Of a DNA stretch of 8,496 bases, positions 1 through 7,067 are shown piece by piece. The stretch is from positions 1-8,496 of the forward strand of contig JAZUFE010000049.1 of NCBI GenBank assembly GCA_045640525.1. The letters are read 5' to 3'. The stretch is from JAILLW01 sp045640525. Lineage in GTDB: Bacteria > Bacillota > Clostridia > Lachnospirales > Lachnospiraceae. Each line of letters opens with the position of its first letter. Within the stretch, counting starts at the first letter, position 1. A program made the position numbers and the translations under genes. The notes beneath the pieces are model-generated. The model saw only the letters and a list, made by a program, of their open reading frames with translations. It searched no databases and was not told the origin of the DNA.

Positions 1-1
1 G

Positions 2-1684
2 ACCTACTATCTTTCTACGAATGCCCGTACCGGCAACATTCTTGCTTTCATGCTTGTTACAGACTTGACGGAAGTAACCCAAAAGGAGCAGGAAAACAAG
101 GATTATCAGCATATTATATCCGCAATTGCAGAAGGCTTTACCTCAATATATTATGTAAACATCAACGACGATTCATATATCGAAATCGATCCTCAAAATG
201 AATCCGACAGTTCAAATATCAGGCGAAGCGGACAAGGCTTTTTCAACTTTTCGCAAAGCCGCTTTAAAGAGCTTGTGCATCCCGAAGATATGGATTCCAT
301 GCTTCGTTTCCTCCAAAAGGATAATCTGTTGTCTGCTCTGGCAATATCGGATTCGCTCGTCAAAGAATGTCGATTCAGCGTCGACGGAGTTTTGAAATAC
401 TTCCGTGTCAAAGTTTCCAAATGTAAGGATTCTCCGGAATATTTGATTCTTTCCGCCGAAAATGTCGATGAAATGGTGCGTGCTCAAAAAGCTAAGGATA
501 AGAAATTCCAGAATGCCTTAAAACGTTCCAAAGAAAAAGCTGAAGCTGCCAACAATGCCAAAACGGCATTTCTTGCCAATATGTCACACGATATTCGTAC
601 GCCTCTTAATTCAATTGTAGGCTGTACCGATATCGCTATTCGCAATGTCCAAAAGGACCCCGATAAGGTTCTTAAATTCCTGACTCAATCCAAAAAGGCA
701 TGCAATTATCTTCTTTCCATGGTTAATGACATTTTGGACATAACTCAAATTGAATTCGGCGAAATGTCTATCAATCCCAAGCCTGTTGATTTGAATATGG
801 CATGCGATGCAATTGACGAAATAGTTGATGTCCTTTTAGACGGGCAGAAACGAAATATTGTGTTTAATAAGGGCGAATTAATCAACACCCGCGTGTATGC
901 CGATGTGACAAGACTCAATCAGGTTGTCCTTAATCTGCTCACGAACGCCATTAAATTCACCAAAGAAGGGGATACTATTACCTTGTCGTTCAAGCAGATT
1001 CCGGAATACGGAACGCGAATTGCCAACTATGAGTTTACCATTGAAGATACAGGAATCGGAATGAGTGAAGAATTCCTCAAGAGAATAGGTGACTCTTTCT
1101 ATCAGGAAATGCCTTCAAGATTCAGTGAAAACAGAGGTCTCGGAATCGGGCTTACAATAGTTAAGCACATTGTTAAATTGCTCGGCGGAACATTCAACGT
1201 AGTAAGTAAACTGGGTGAGGGCTCCAAATTTACAATAACCGTCCCTATCGAGATTGAAGAAGATATTACCGTAAATATTCCTTTGAAGGAACCAAAAAAG
1301 TCTCCGCTTCTTGGTAAGACCGTACTTATCGTTGAAGACAATAAGCTAAATCAAATCGTAATAACAGAGATTTTGGCTAATTACGGAGTACATACCGAAA
1401 TTGCGGAGAACGGTCAGATTGCCGTTAACCTTTTGAAAGAATACGGCCCCGACTATTATGATGAAATATTGATGGATATTATGATGCCCGTTATGGACGG
1501 ATGTGAAGCAACTTCGGAAATTCGAAAGCTCTATCCCGATAAGCATATTCCGATAATAGCTGTGTCTGCCAATTCATTTGATGATGATAGAAGAAAATCC
1601 CTCGAAGCCGGCATGGACGACCACCAAAGCAAACCTGTTATTGCCGAAAATCTGGTAGCCTCAATGGAAAAATTCCTACCTTAA
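2..1684 (+). CDS. Hybrid sensor histidine kinase/response regulator, 5'-truncated by the window edge
   Basis: Phosphorelay kinase that autophosphorylates on His and passes phosphate to its own C-terminal receiver. The reading frame is open to base 2, and the residues before Met50 (ending NILAFML) read like the end of a PAS domain, so the Met at 50 is internal and the true start lies outside. Numbering from that Met: a PAS-like sensor region at about 20-145, a charged coiled coil at about 145-172, HisKA with the H-box SHDIRTPLN (H180), HATPase_c with N-box N299, G1 DTGIG (D333) and G2 GLGIGL (363-368), then a receiver at about 422-543 with acidic pair E429/D430, phosphoacceptor D476 in MDIMMPVMDG and K528. 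All catalytic residues are present. No membrane segment is visible in the part seen. It ends convergently on the neighbouring kinase gene, with a 9-bp overlap. The ligand and the output partner are unknown. The family call is secure. Confidence 0.95.
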   Translation, partial: TYYLSTNARTGNILAFMLVTDLTEVTQKEQENKDYQHIISAIAEGFTSIYYVNINDDSYIEIDPQNESDSSNIRRSGQGFFNFSQSRFKELVHPEDMDSMLRFLQKDNLLSALAISDSLVKECRFSVDGVLKYFRVKVSKCKDSPEYLILSAENVDEMVRAQKAKDKKFQNALKRSKEKAEAANNAKTAFLANMSHDIRTPLNSIVGCTDIAIRNVQKDPDKVLKFLTQSKKACNYLLSMVNDILDITQIEFGEMSINPKPVDLNMACDAIDEIVDVLLDGQKRNIVFNKGELINTRVYADVTRLNQVVLNLLTNAIKFTKEGDTITLSFKQIPEYGTRIANYEFTIEDTGIGMSEEFLKRIGDSFYQEMPSRFSENRGLGIGLTIVKHIVKLLGGTFNVVSKLGEGSKFTITVPIEIEEDITVNIPLKEPKKSPLLGKTVLIVEDNKLNQIVITEILANYGVHTEIAENGQIAVNLLKEYGPDYYDEILMDIMMPVMDGCEATSEIRKLYPDKHIPIIAVSANSFDDDRRKSLEAGMDDHQSKPVIAENLVASMEKFLP

Positions 1685-2692
1685 CGGAAGCTCAACCGTA
1701 ACGATTGTTCCCAAGCCTTCGGAAGAATGTATTGAAAGTCCGTATTTAGGTCCGCATATCATGTTAATTCTTCGTTGAATATTAACCAGGGCGATATGGT
1801 TTAAGTCGGATTCGTCGAAAGAATCCGCATACATCAAGCTGTCGCTAACCGCTTCTTCCTTCTCCTTACTCATACCTACCCCATTGTCAACGACGTCAAT
1901 TTCTATCTTATCCGATACTCTGGCTCTGACCGTAATAACACCGGGTTTTAGCAACAGACCGTGAATAATCGAGTTTTCGATTATGGGTTGAATCAGCATT
2001 CTTGGCACCTGGATTTCCGAATAATCATCATCTTCCTCCACTTCAAAAGTTATCATATTCGGATATCTTATCTGCATTATCGCAACATATTGCGAAAGAA
2101 TCATGAATTCCTCCGATAAAGATATATACTCATCCGCCGCATTGGCATATCGAAGAAGTGATGAAAGATTGTCACATATTATGATAGCCTGCTCTTTATC
2201 ATTCTTGTTAATCAATGCTCTTACAACATTCAGCGTATTAACCGTAAAATGTGCGTTAATTTGCTTTTTCAGCAAAGATATAAGCGTTCTTTCCTTTTCA
2301 ACTTCCGCCTCTTTCACCATAATCTGGGATTCAAACAATTCACTGTCTCTGTCACTTATCTTGGATAGTATAAGATTAATATGATCAACCAGACCGTCCA
2401 AATATTCCTCACCCGTATGATTAAGCGGAGTTTTGGAATCAATCCGTGTATTTGCGATTATTTTTGAAATCGGTTCAACTATATGTTTACGCCAAAAATG
2501 AAGGAACGTTATTACCGCGCCCAAAAGCACCAGTATAACCAAGAGAAAAGATATTCTGTACACCATCGGCAGTTCATACGAACTTGTCTTAAAGTAGTAC
2601 AGCGTCAAAAATGCAACGGCGATTACCAACATAACCGTAGAAGCACCAAAATTGTGTATTGCTTTCTTTTGGGAATATTTGTATTCTTCCAT
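1676..2692 (-). CDS. LytS/YesM-type membrane sensor histidine kinase
   Basis: Membrane sensor kinase of 338 aa, third gene of the minus-strand operon, 20 bp after the response regulator gene that is its likely partner. TM helices lie at about 17-34 and 47-67, separated by only about 12 residues, so there is almost no extracytoplasmic sensor. A HAMP-like/coiled-coil region (about 68-135) follows. The His_kinase (PF06580-type) motif is QINAHFTVNTLN with H148, where the family usually has QINPHFLFNTLN. HATPase_c has N240 (QPIIENSIIHG), G1 DNGVG (D269-G273), a degenerate HIAL where many relatives have a Gly-rich GxGL, and a final GLGT (326-329). With so little outside the membrane, the signal may be sensed within the membrane or through a partner protein; this is inference. 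A weak SD (GGTGA) precedes ATG 2692. The stop codon overlaps the end of the convergent hybrid kinase gene. Confidence 0.9.
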   Translation of the reverse strand: MEEYKYSQKKAIHNFGASTVMLVIAVAFLTLYYFKTSSYELPMVYRISFLLVILVLLGAVITFLHFWRKHIVEPISKIIANTRIDSKTPLNHTGEEYLDGLVDHINLILSKISDRDSELFESQIMVKEAEVEKERTLISLLKKQINAHFTVNTLNVVRALINKNDKEQAIIICDNLSSLLRYANAADEYISLSEEFMILSQYVAIMQIRYPNMITFEVEEDDDYSEIQVPRMLIQPIIENSIIHGLLLKPGVITVRARVSDKIEIDVVDNGVGMSKEKEEAVSDSLMYADSFDESDLNHIALVNIQRRINMICGPKYGLSIHSSEGLGTIVTVELPLR

Positions 2693-2712
2693 ATTTTCAC
2701 CGACCGTATATT

Positions 2713-3438
2713 CTAAATTTCATCCTGCATTTCTTTCGGAGAAATACCGTAATAAGCCTTAAATACTCTGGAAAAATGATAGTACTCCTCGTATCCGCAT
2801 TCCATGGCAACTTCTTTCATCAAGAGTTTACTGTCTTTTAGCAATTTTTGGGCATGAGCCATTCTGATTTCCGTAAGATAACATGTAAGTGAAGTATTAA
2901 GATATTTGGAAAACATACCGCATATATAATTCTTGCTAAATCCGAACTTTTCCGACAGAATATCAAGACTGATTTTTTCGGTAAAATTATCTTTAATGTA
3001 ATCAATCATGCTATTAAAAGTTCTATTGTCGGTAATTGTCTCTTCCGTCGTTGCCGGCTTTTTCTTTCTCAATTTGCCGATCAATCCTTCAAGAACCATC
3101 TGCATGTCATCTTCTTTAACAGGTTTAAGTATGTAATCAAATCCCGACTGTTGAAAGAATGCACGCACGTTTTCAAAGCTGTCATACGCACTTATCATCA
3201 CATACTCGGTATCAATCTTGCGCTCTTTAATGTATCTGATAAGCTCATTTCCATCCATTTGCGGCATTTTTAAATCACAGAATACCACATCCGGCTTCAA
3301 TTCTTCTATTTCGTCTATTGCCACAACCGGATTGGTCGAGCTTCCCAAAACTTCAAACCCATTATCCAGCCAAGGAACCATATTAACCAGTTCCTCAAGT
3401 ATTAAAGTATCATCATCAACCAAATATACGCCGTACAT
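2713..3438 (-). CDS. YesN-type response regulator (receiver + AraC-family HTH)
   Basis: DNA-binding response regulator of 241 aa. The receiver (about 2-120) has the acidic pocket D8-D10, phosphoacceptor D55 in FCDLKMPQMDG, S83 in MISAYDS and K105 in DYILKPV. A short linker rich in Lys, Thr and Glu (about 121-138) leads to an AraC/XylS DNA-binding domain (about 140-241) with two helix-turn-helix units near 157-178 and 206-228, including the typical ECGYEEYYHFSRVFKAYYGISP end. Its ATG shares one A with the TAA of the hydrolase gene (TAATG), and an AGAGGG Shine-Dalgarno sits inside the end of that gene, so translation is probably coupled. The LytS/YesM-type kinase downstream is its likely phosphodonor. 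A likely target is the operon's own promoter, where a 19-bp direct repeat lies upstream of the -35; this is inference. Confidence 0.94.
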   Translation of the reverse strand: MYGVYLVDDDTLILEELVNMVPWLDNGFEVLGSSTNPVVAIDEIEELKPDVVFCDLKMPQMDGNELIRYIKERKIDTEYVMISAYDSFENVRAFFQQSGFDYILKPVKEDDMQMVLEGLIGKLRKKKPATTEETITDNRTFNSMIDYIKDNFTEKISLDILSEKFGFSKNYICGMFSKYLNTSLTCYLTEIRMAHAQKLLKDSKLLMKEVAMECGYEEYYHFSRVFKAYYGISPKEMQDEI

Positions 3439-4604
3439 TATTTTCCCTCTTTAACCATAATTCTGACCGTCAGTCCGCCTTCAAAAAATTCCAATGCAGA
3501 CAGTGTTTGGGCATGATTAAGATAATCCAATGCCTGACTGTCCGTCTTGATTATCGGTCTGAAGAACTCACCGTCTTTTCTGTTAATTATACTTATTTCG
3601 CAATTTCTGTCATCTTTATCTTTACCCGATAGCACATATTCAGCATTCAATCTGACTTCGCCGTCACCAATTTTGGTTTGTGTATCTTTGGCTCCCGGCA
3701 AAATTGTGCCGTGGAAATTCTCATTATCGCAATATCCCGTAAAGTATACTTCGGCTTCCCGCTTCCCGGGTCCCTTAACAAGTTCCTTAAAGTCCGTAAC
3801 AAAGACTTTAATATCGAGCACTTCCTCATAGCCTTTCAAAAAGGCAAGTGCTCCCGTAAGAACATTGTAAGCCACTTCCTTGTCAAAACCATGATCGGCA
3901 CCTCTTACTATCCTTAACCGGCTTTGTCCGGGTTTATAATTTCTGTGAGCTTTGACAGAATATGAATAATCTACCACACTGTCCTTATCGCCATGAATGA
4001 TAAGAACGTCCCCTGTATACCTTCTCATTTCTGCATAAGGATCAAAATTTAGTACTTTTTCATGGAACTGCCGACCCAAATACATCCCGTTAGGGCATAG
4101 CCAACTGTCCGGTACATTCTTAAGGTCGTATACGGCTCCTCCGAGCATTCCGAGTCTTGCATGATCCGGTATGCAAATTGCCGGAAATACCATAACCAGT
4201 TTTTCGATTGCATCTTCAAGATAAGCTGCTGTCAGTCCCGAAACAAATCCTCCCTGACTGTATCCGAATAAAGATATTCGACTTTCATCAACATATTTGA
4301 GTGTTTTTACATACTCAATTACATCCAAAAGATCCTCTCGTTCGGTAAAAATATTCATATCGACAGATTTACCGGAGCTCTTACTGAGTTTCGGATTGCC
4401 TCCGCCACAGTAATCAAAAATAACGGAAACATATCCGTGATTTGTGAAAAACTCCGCCTCGTTGACAAGTTCCGACATAGTTGACCCGAAACCGTGACTT
4501 ATTATCAGGGCCGGTTGACCATCTTCTTTCGAAGCCGAATATATTTGTCCGGCAATCGATTTATTGCCCTTGTTTATCAAAAAGTCTTCCGATTGCATTT
4601 GCAT
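3438..4604 (-). CDS. Alpha/beta hydrolase fused to a C-terminal DUF3237-like domain
   Basis: Predicted cytoplasmic serine hydrolase of 388 aa with no signal peptide. The hydrolase part (about 1-260) shows the oxyanion-region HGFGST (37-42), the nucleophile elbow GYSQGG with S116, the acid D208 in HGDKDSVVD and catalytic H238 in RGADHGF, so the triad is complete and an esterase/acylhydrolase activity is likely; the substrate is unknown. The extra 125 or so C-terminal residues resemble DUF3237: AEVYFTG, FHGTILPGAKDTQ, RLNAEYVLSGKD, RPIIKTDSQALDYL and a final GGLTVRIMV. That domain call is by memory of the family pattern and less certain than the hydrolase call. First gene of the operon with the two-component pair, ending in a TAATG overlap. 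AGAAAGGA 5 bp before ATG 4604 supports this start over the second Met two codons later. Confidence 0.9.
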   Translation of the reverse strand: MQMQSEDFLINKGNKSIAGQIYSASKEDGQPALIISHGFGSTMSELVNEAEFFTNHGYVSVIFDYCGGGNPKLSKSSGKSVDMNIFTEREDLLDVIEYVKTLKYVDESRISLFGYSQGGFVSGLTAAYLEDAIEKLVMVFPAICIPDHARLGMLGGAVYDLKNVPDSWLCPNGMYLGRQFHEKVLNFDPYAEMRRYTGDVLIIHGDKDSVVDYSYSVKAHRNYKPGQSRLRIVRGADHGFDKEVAYNVLTGALAFLKGYEEVLDIKVFVTDFKELVKGPGKREAEVYFTGYCDNENFHGTILPGAKDTQTKIGDGEVRLNAEYVLSGKDKDDRNCEISIINRKDGEFFRPIIKTDSQALDYLNHAQTLSALEFFEGGLTVRIMVKEGK

Positions 4605-4629
4605 TTAATTCCTTTCTGCATTCGTATTC

Positions 4630-4658
4630 AGTATATCCAATCAGTCAAGAAGTTTCAA
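4630..4658 (-). promoter_or_regulatory. Sigma-70-type promoter of the hydrolase/two-component operon
   Basis: On the minus strand, -35 TTGAAA (4653-4658) and -10 TATACT (4630-4635) are separated by 17 bp. Each hexamer matches consensus at five of six positions. Transcription would start near 4622-4624, giving a leader of about 20 nt to the ATG at 4604, with the Shine-Dalgarno inside it. Promoter call by eye. Confidence 0.6.
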
Positions 4659-4681
4659 ATCATCCGCGTCAAGCCAAACAG

Positions 4682-4721
4682 ATATGTCAAATATTACGAT
4701 ATATATGTCAAATATTACGAT
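4682..4721. repeat. Tandem 19-bp direct repeats with 21-bp period, possible operator
   Basis: The sequence ATATGTCAAATATTACGAT occurs twice without mismatch, at 4682-4700 and 4703-4721. The 21-bp period is two helical turns, so both copies face the same side of the DNA. They lie 24 bp upstream of the -35 of the operon that encodes a YesN-type regulator, at about -60 to -98 from the inferred start, a usual position for an activator site. Looser TTGAC-containing sites on the minus strand also occur at 4668-4672 and 4644-4648. The binding protein is inferred, not shown. Confidence 0.6.
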
Positions 4722-4814
4722 GTTACGGCTTAACTGTTTACATTGCATCATAAAAAAGCAATAATAATAACGTCCAATAAATGTAGTGGAACAATTTGGG
4801 GGAGAGTCCATTAC

Positions 4815-4846
4815 AAAAGAGGCTGTCGGTATCGACAGCCTCTTTT
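4815..4846 (-). terminator. Strong bidirectional hairpin terminator
   Basis: A perfect 14-bp stem (AAAAGAGGCTGTCG, 4815-4828, pairing with 4833-4846) closes a 4-nt loop. The A-run and T-run form the stem base, so the hairpin reads as an intrinsic terminator on both strands. It lies 14 bp past the stop codon of the small membrane protein gene and would end that transcript and any read-through from dnaK. It also insulates the hydrolase operon promoter. No + strand gene ends here. Confidence 0.85.
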
Positions 4847-4860
4847 AATTCTCATAAATC

Positions 4861-5190
4861 TTATGCTTCCTTTGCAGCCAGCCTCTTGGTTTCCATGCTG
4901 TTGGTAATAAAACCTGTAATTGCAAGTAAAATGAAAACCACCGATGCTGCAAGAATTACCCAGAAGAAAAATCCCATTCCCGGATATACACCCTTCATAA
5001 TGCTTGCAAAATCAAGTTTCTTATCACACAGATACTTGAAAGCCGCACCAAATGTAGATGCCTTGGCCTTGGTGTCGGACATTGTCATAAATGCTCTGCG
5101 CACCATATCAATCCATGGAATAACAATGGGTGCAAGAATTGCAAATACCAAATACAATCTTGCCACTCTCTTCTCGCCTGCCAAATACAT
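4861..5190 (-). CDS. Small two-TM membrane protein, unknown function
   Basis: I do not recognise this 109-aa protein. Starting at ATG 5190, it begins MYLAGEKRVAR, has a hydrophobic segment at about 12-30 (LYLVFAILAPIVIPWIDMV), a polar loop of about 40 residues with one Cys (C55), a second strong TM at about 72-96 (GMGFFFWVILAASVVFILL) and a basic tail (METKRLAAKEA). The basic residues flanking TM1 on the N-terminal side and the basic C-terminus suggest both ends are cytoplasmic and the loop is outside. The ATG at 5190 is preferred over an in-frame TTG at 5220 because GGGAGG (5198-5203) sits 7 bp before it and the promoter at 5226-5254 would start transcription near the TTG. The gene is followed by the hairpin terminator at 4815-4846 and lies 106 bp after dnaK, so it may also be reached by dnaK read-through. 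Confidence 0.75.
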   Translation of the reverse strand: MYLAGEKRVARLYLVFAILAPIVIPWIDMVRRAFMTMSDTKAKASTFGAAFKYLCDKKLDFASIMKGVYPGMGFFFWVILAASVVFILLAITGFITNSMETKRLAAKEA

Positions 5191-5197
5191 AATAATA

Positions 5198-5203
5198 CCT
5201 CCC
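5198..5203 (-). promoter_or_regulatory. Shine-Dalgarno site that sets the start of the small membrane protein
   Basis: GGGAGG on the minus strand, 7 bp before ATG 5190. It would lie inside the coding region if the upstream in-frame TTG at 5220 were used, which argues for the shorter 109-aa product. Confidence 0.75.
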
Positions 5204-5225
5204 AATAATGTTTTATCCAACTAGT

Positions 5226-5254
5226 ATAATAGCATTTTAGACTATTTGCGTCAA
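5226..5254 (-). promoter_or_regulatory. Promoter of the small membrane protein gene
   Basis: On the minus strand, -35 TTGACG (5249-5254) and -10 TATTAT (5226-5231) are 17 bp apart, each one mismatch from consensus. The predicted start near 5219-5220 gives a leader of about 30 nt to ATG 5190. The gene is therefore probably transcribed independently of dnaK. Confidence 0.65.
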
Positions 5255-5265
5255 CCTGCCGTGCT

Positions 5266-5304
5266 GGTTTACATAATACCGGTTGCGGCGTGCGGTTTAC
5301 ATAA
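5266..5304. repeat. Short direct repeat spanning the dnaK stop codon
   Basis: GGTTTACATAA occurs at 5266-5276 and 5294-5304, 28 bp apart. On the minus strand the match extends imperfectly as TTATGTAAACC(A)GCACG. The copy at 5294-5304 contains the last Met codon and TAA of dnaK; the other lies just downstream in the intergenic space. It may be a small local duplication. No function is evident. Confidence 0.5.
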
Positions 5305-7051
5305 CTTGTAGCATATCTCTCAATCTCTGCGTAGCAGCTTCAAGTTCACTGACTTGCTCTTCACTTGCCTTGTCGGCTTTGAAACGAGCCATCTGCTTTT
5401 GAAGCGAATTAACTTCTTCTTTTAGTCTCTTATAGTCTTCCTTGGGCATTTCCTTTTTCCCGGTGTTGAGAACTTCCTGTCCGCGGTATATGGCCTGATT
5501 AGCTTCGGAAGCTTTTTCGATGGCACTCTTTCTTACCATATCCGAAGCTGCATACATATTAGCCTCGCGAATAGCCTCCTCGATTTGAGAATCCGTCATT
5601 CGCTGATTATCTGTTATGGTTATTGATTGTTCCCGTCCGGTATCCAAATCCTTGGCAGAAACCTTCAGTATACCGTTGGCATCGATATCAAATGTCACCT
5701 CAATCTGCGGTACTCCCGCCGGAGCGGCCTTTATTCCGTTAAGCTTAAACTTACCGATGGTCTTATTGTCTCTTGCCATCGGGCGTTCTCCCTGAAGCAC
5801 ATGTATTTCAACGCTCCTTTGGTAAGGTGCGGCTGTAGAGAACACCTGGGAATAATGAACCGGCAGTGTTGTATTTCTTTCTACCAGACGCGTTGCTACA
5901 CCGCCTACTGTCTCTATTGATAAAGATAAAGGTGTTACATCCAGCAAAAGAATTGAAGAACCGCCTCCGTATATTTCCAGATTTCCTCCCGATAAAGATT
6001 CACCTTGAATTGCGGCACCTTGTGCAACACATTCATCGGGATTAATATTCTTCGAAGGTATTTTGCCCGTTAATTCCTGAACTTTTTGCGCAACAGCCGG
6101 AATTCTTGTGGAACCGCCGACCAGCAGAACCTTGCCAAGTTCCGACGCTGCTATTTCCGCATCGTTTAGTGCATTACGTACCGGAACCGCCGTCTTTTCT
6201 ATCAAATCCTTAATAAGTTCGTTAAACTTGCTTCTGGTTAAGGTATACTCAAAGTTAATCGGCTCCTTGCGCCCGGCGCTTAAATACGGAAGATTGATGT
6301 AGGCGCTCTCGACCGACGACAATTCCTTCTTGGCCTGTTCGGCTGCCTCTTTCAGTCTTTGCATACTCGTTATATCTTTATGCATATCAAGCTTATACTG
6401 CTCGTAGATAACTTTCAAAAGGTGCTCGACTATTCTTTCATCGAAGTCATCGCCTCCAAGATGATTGTCACCGTTGGTAGCCAGCACTTCTATAACGTCA
6501 TCACCGATTTCAATAACGGAAACATCAAATGTTCCTCCGCCAAGGTCATAAACCATGATTTTTTGCGGTACTCCGTTATCCAGTCCATATGCCAAAGCTG
6601 CAGATGTCGGCTCATTGATTATTCGCTTAACATTCAATCCTGCTATTCTTCCGGCATCCTTGGTAGCCTGTCGTTGAATATCGTTAAAGTATGCCGGAAC
6701 CGTAATAACCGCATCCTCTACCTTTTCACCAAGATAGTTTTCGGCCTCCTCCTTCATTTTTCGAAGAATCATTGCCGATATTTCCTGAGGTGAAAAGGCC
6801 TTTCCGTCTATATTTTTACTCCAATCGGAACCCATATGCCTCTTAACCGAAGATATGGTTCTGTCGGAATTAACCGCCGCCTGTCTTTGGGCTGCTGCTC
6901 CGACAAGTCTTTCTCCGTCTTTGGTGAACGCCACCACACTGGGAGTTGTTCGACTACCCTGTTCATTTGTTATTATTACGGGCTTTCCACCCTCGACAAC
7001 AGCAACACAGCTGTTGGTGGTTCCCAAATCTATTCCTATCGTTTTTCCCAT
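5297..7051 (-). CDS. dnaK: DnaK-type Hsp70 chaperone, atypical linker and no acidic tail
   Basis: ATP-dependent Hsp70 chaperone of 584 aa in the cytoplasm. From ATG 7051, the ATPase domain has GIDLGTTNSC (6-15), K70 in SVKRHMG, ITVPAYFND (116-124), DLGGGTFDVS (169-178) and VLLVGGSTRIPA (308-319), and lacks the roughly 24-residue insertion of Gram-negative DnaK. The substrate domain begins at LLLDVTPLSL (368-377), with HVLQGERPMARDNKT (417-431) and VPQIEVTFDIDANG (447-460), then a helical lid to 584. Odd points: about seven extra residues (GGGSS region, 349-367) before the linker, no acidic residue just before it, Ser at 378 where DnaK usually has Gly, PY at 409-410 where DN is usual, and no acidic EEV-like tail. 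GGAGGA ends 4 bp before ATG 7051, excluding an upstream in-frame start at 7084 that would overlap the J-protein gene. The J-protein gene ends 16 bp upstream. Probably a paralogue beside a housekeeping dnaK elsewhere; that is inference. Confidence 0.93.
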   Translation of the reverse strand: MGKTIGIDLGTTNSCVAVVEGGKPVIITNEQGSRTTPSVVAFTKDGERLVGAAAQRQAAVNSDRTISSVKRHMGSDWSKNIDGKAFSPQEISAMILRKMKEEAENYLGEKVEDAVITVPAYFNDIQRQATKDAGRIAGLNVKRIINEPTSAALAYGLDNGVPQKIMVYDLGGGTFDVSVIEIGDDVIEVLATNGDNHLGGDDFDERIVEHLLKVIYEQYKLDMHKDITSMQRLKEAAEQAKKELSSVESAYINLPYLSAGRKEPINFEYTLTRSKFNELIKDLIEKTAVPVRNALNDAEIAASELGKVLLVGGSTRIPAVAQKVQELTGKIPSKNINPDECVAQGAAIQGESLSGGNLEIYGGGSSILLLDVTPLSLSIETVGGVATRLVERNTTLPVHYSQVFSTAAPYQRSVEIHVLQGERPMARDNKTIGKFKLNGIKAAPAGVPQIEVTFDIDANGILKVSAKDLDTGREQSITITDNQRMTDSQIEEAIREANMYAASDMVRKSAIEKASEANQAIYRGQEVLNTGKKEMPKEDYKRLKEEVNSLQKQMARFKADKASEEQVSELEAATQRLRDMLQVM

Positions 7052-7055
7052 GTTT

Positions 7056-7061
7056 TCCTCC
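7056..7061 (-). promoter_or_regulatory. Shine-Dalgarno site that sets the dnaK start
   Basis: GGAGGA on the minus strand, 4 bp before ATG 7051. It lies inside the 11 extra codons that an upstream start would add, and the protein then begins MGKTIGIDLG as other DnaK proteins do. Confidence 0.85.
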
Positions 7062-7067
7062 GATTCG

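Noticed and set aside
50..1684. Complete hybrid kinase starting at Met50
   Set aside because: The frame stays open to base 2 and encodes PAS-like sequence, and no Shine-Dalgarno precedes base 50; the gene is truncated by the window.
4682..4721. CRISPR array
   Set aside because: Only two copies with a 2-bp gap; no spacers and no cas genes. It fits an operator better.
4796..5224. Open frame of 142 codons on the + strand opposite the small membrane protein
   Set aside because: It starts with a TTG, crosses the hairpin terminator and lies antisense to a gene with better promoter, Shine-Dalgarno and membrane-protein composition.
5254..5274. Terminator directly after dnaK
   Set aside because: The minus strand can form a small imperfect hairpin (AACCaGC-ACG-GCaGGTT), but it has a mismatch, few base pairs and no T-run, and overlaps the -35 of the next gene.
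6359..6793. Open frame of 144 codons on the + strand inside dnaK
   Set aside because: Antisense shadow of a clearly conserved DnaK coding region; no Shine-Dalgarno or recognisable domain.
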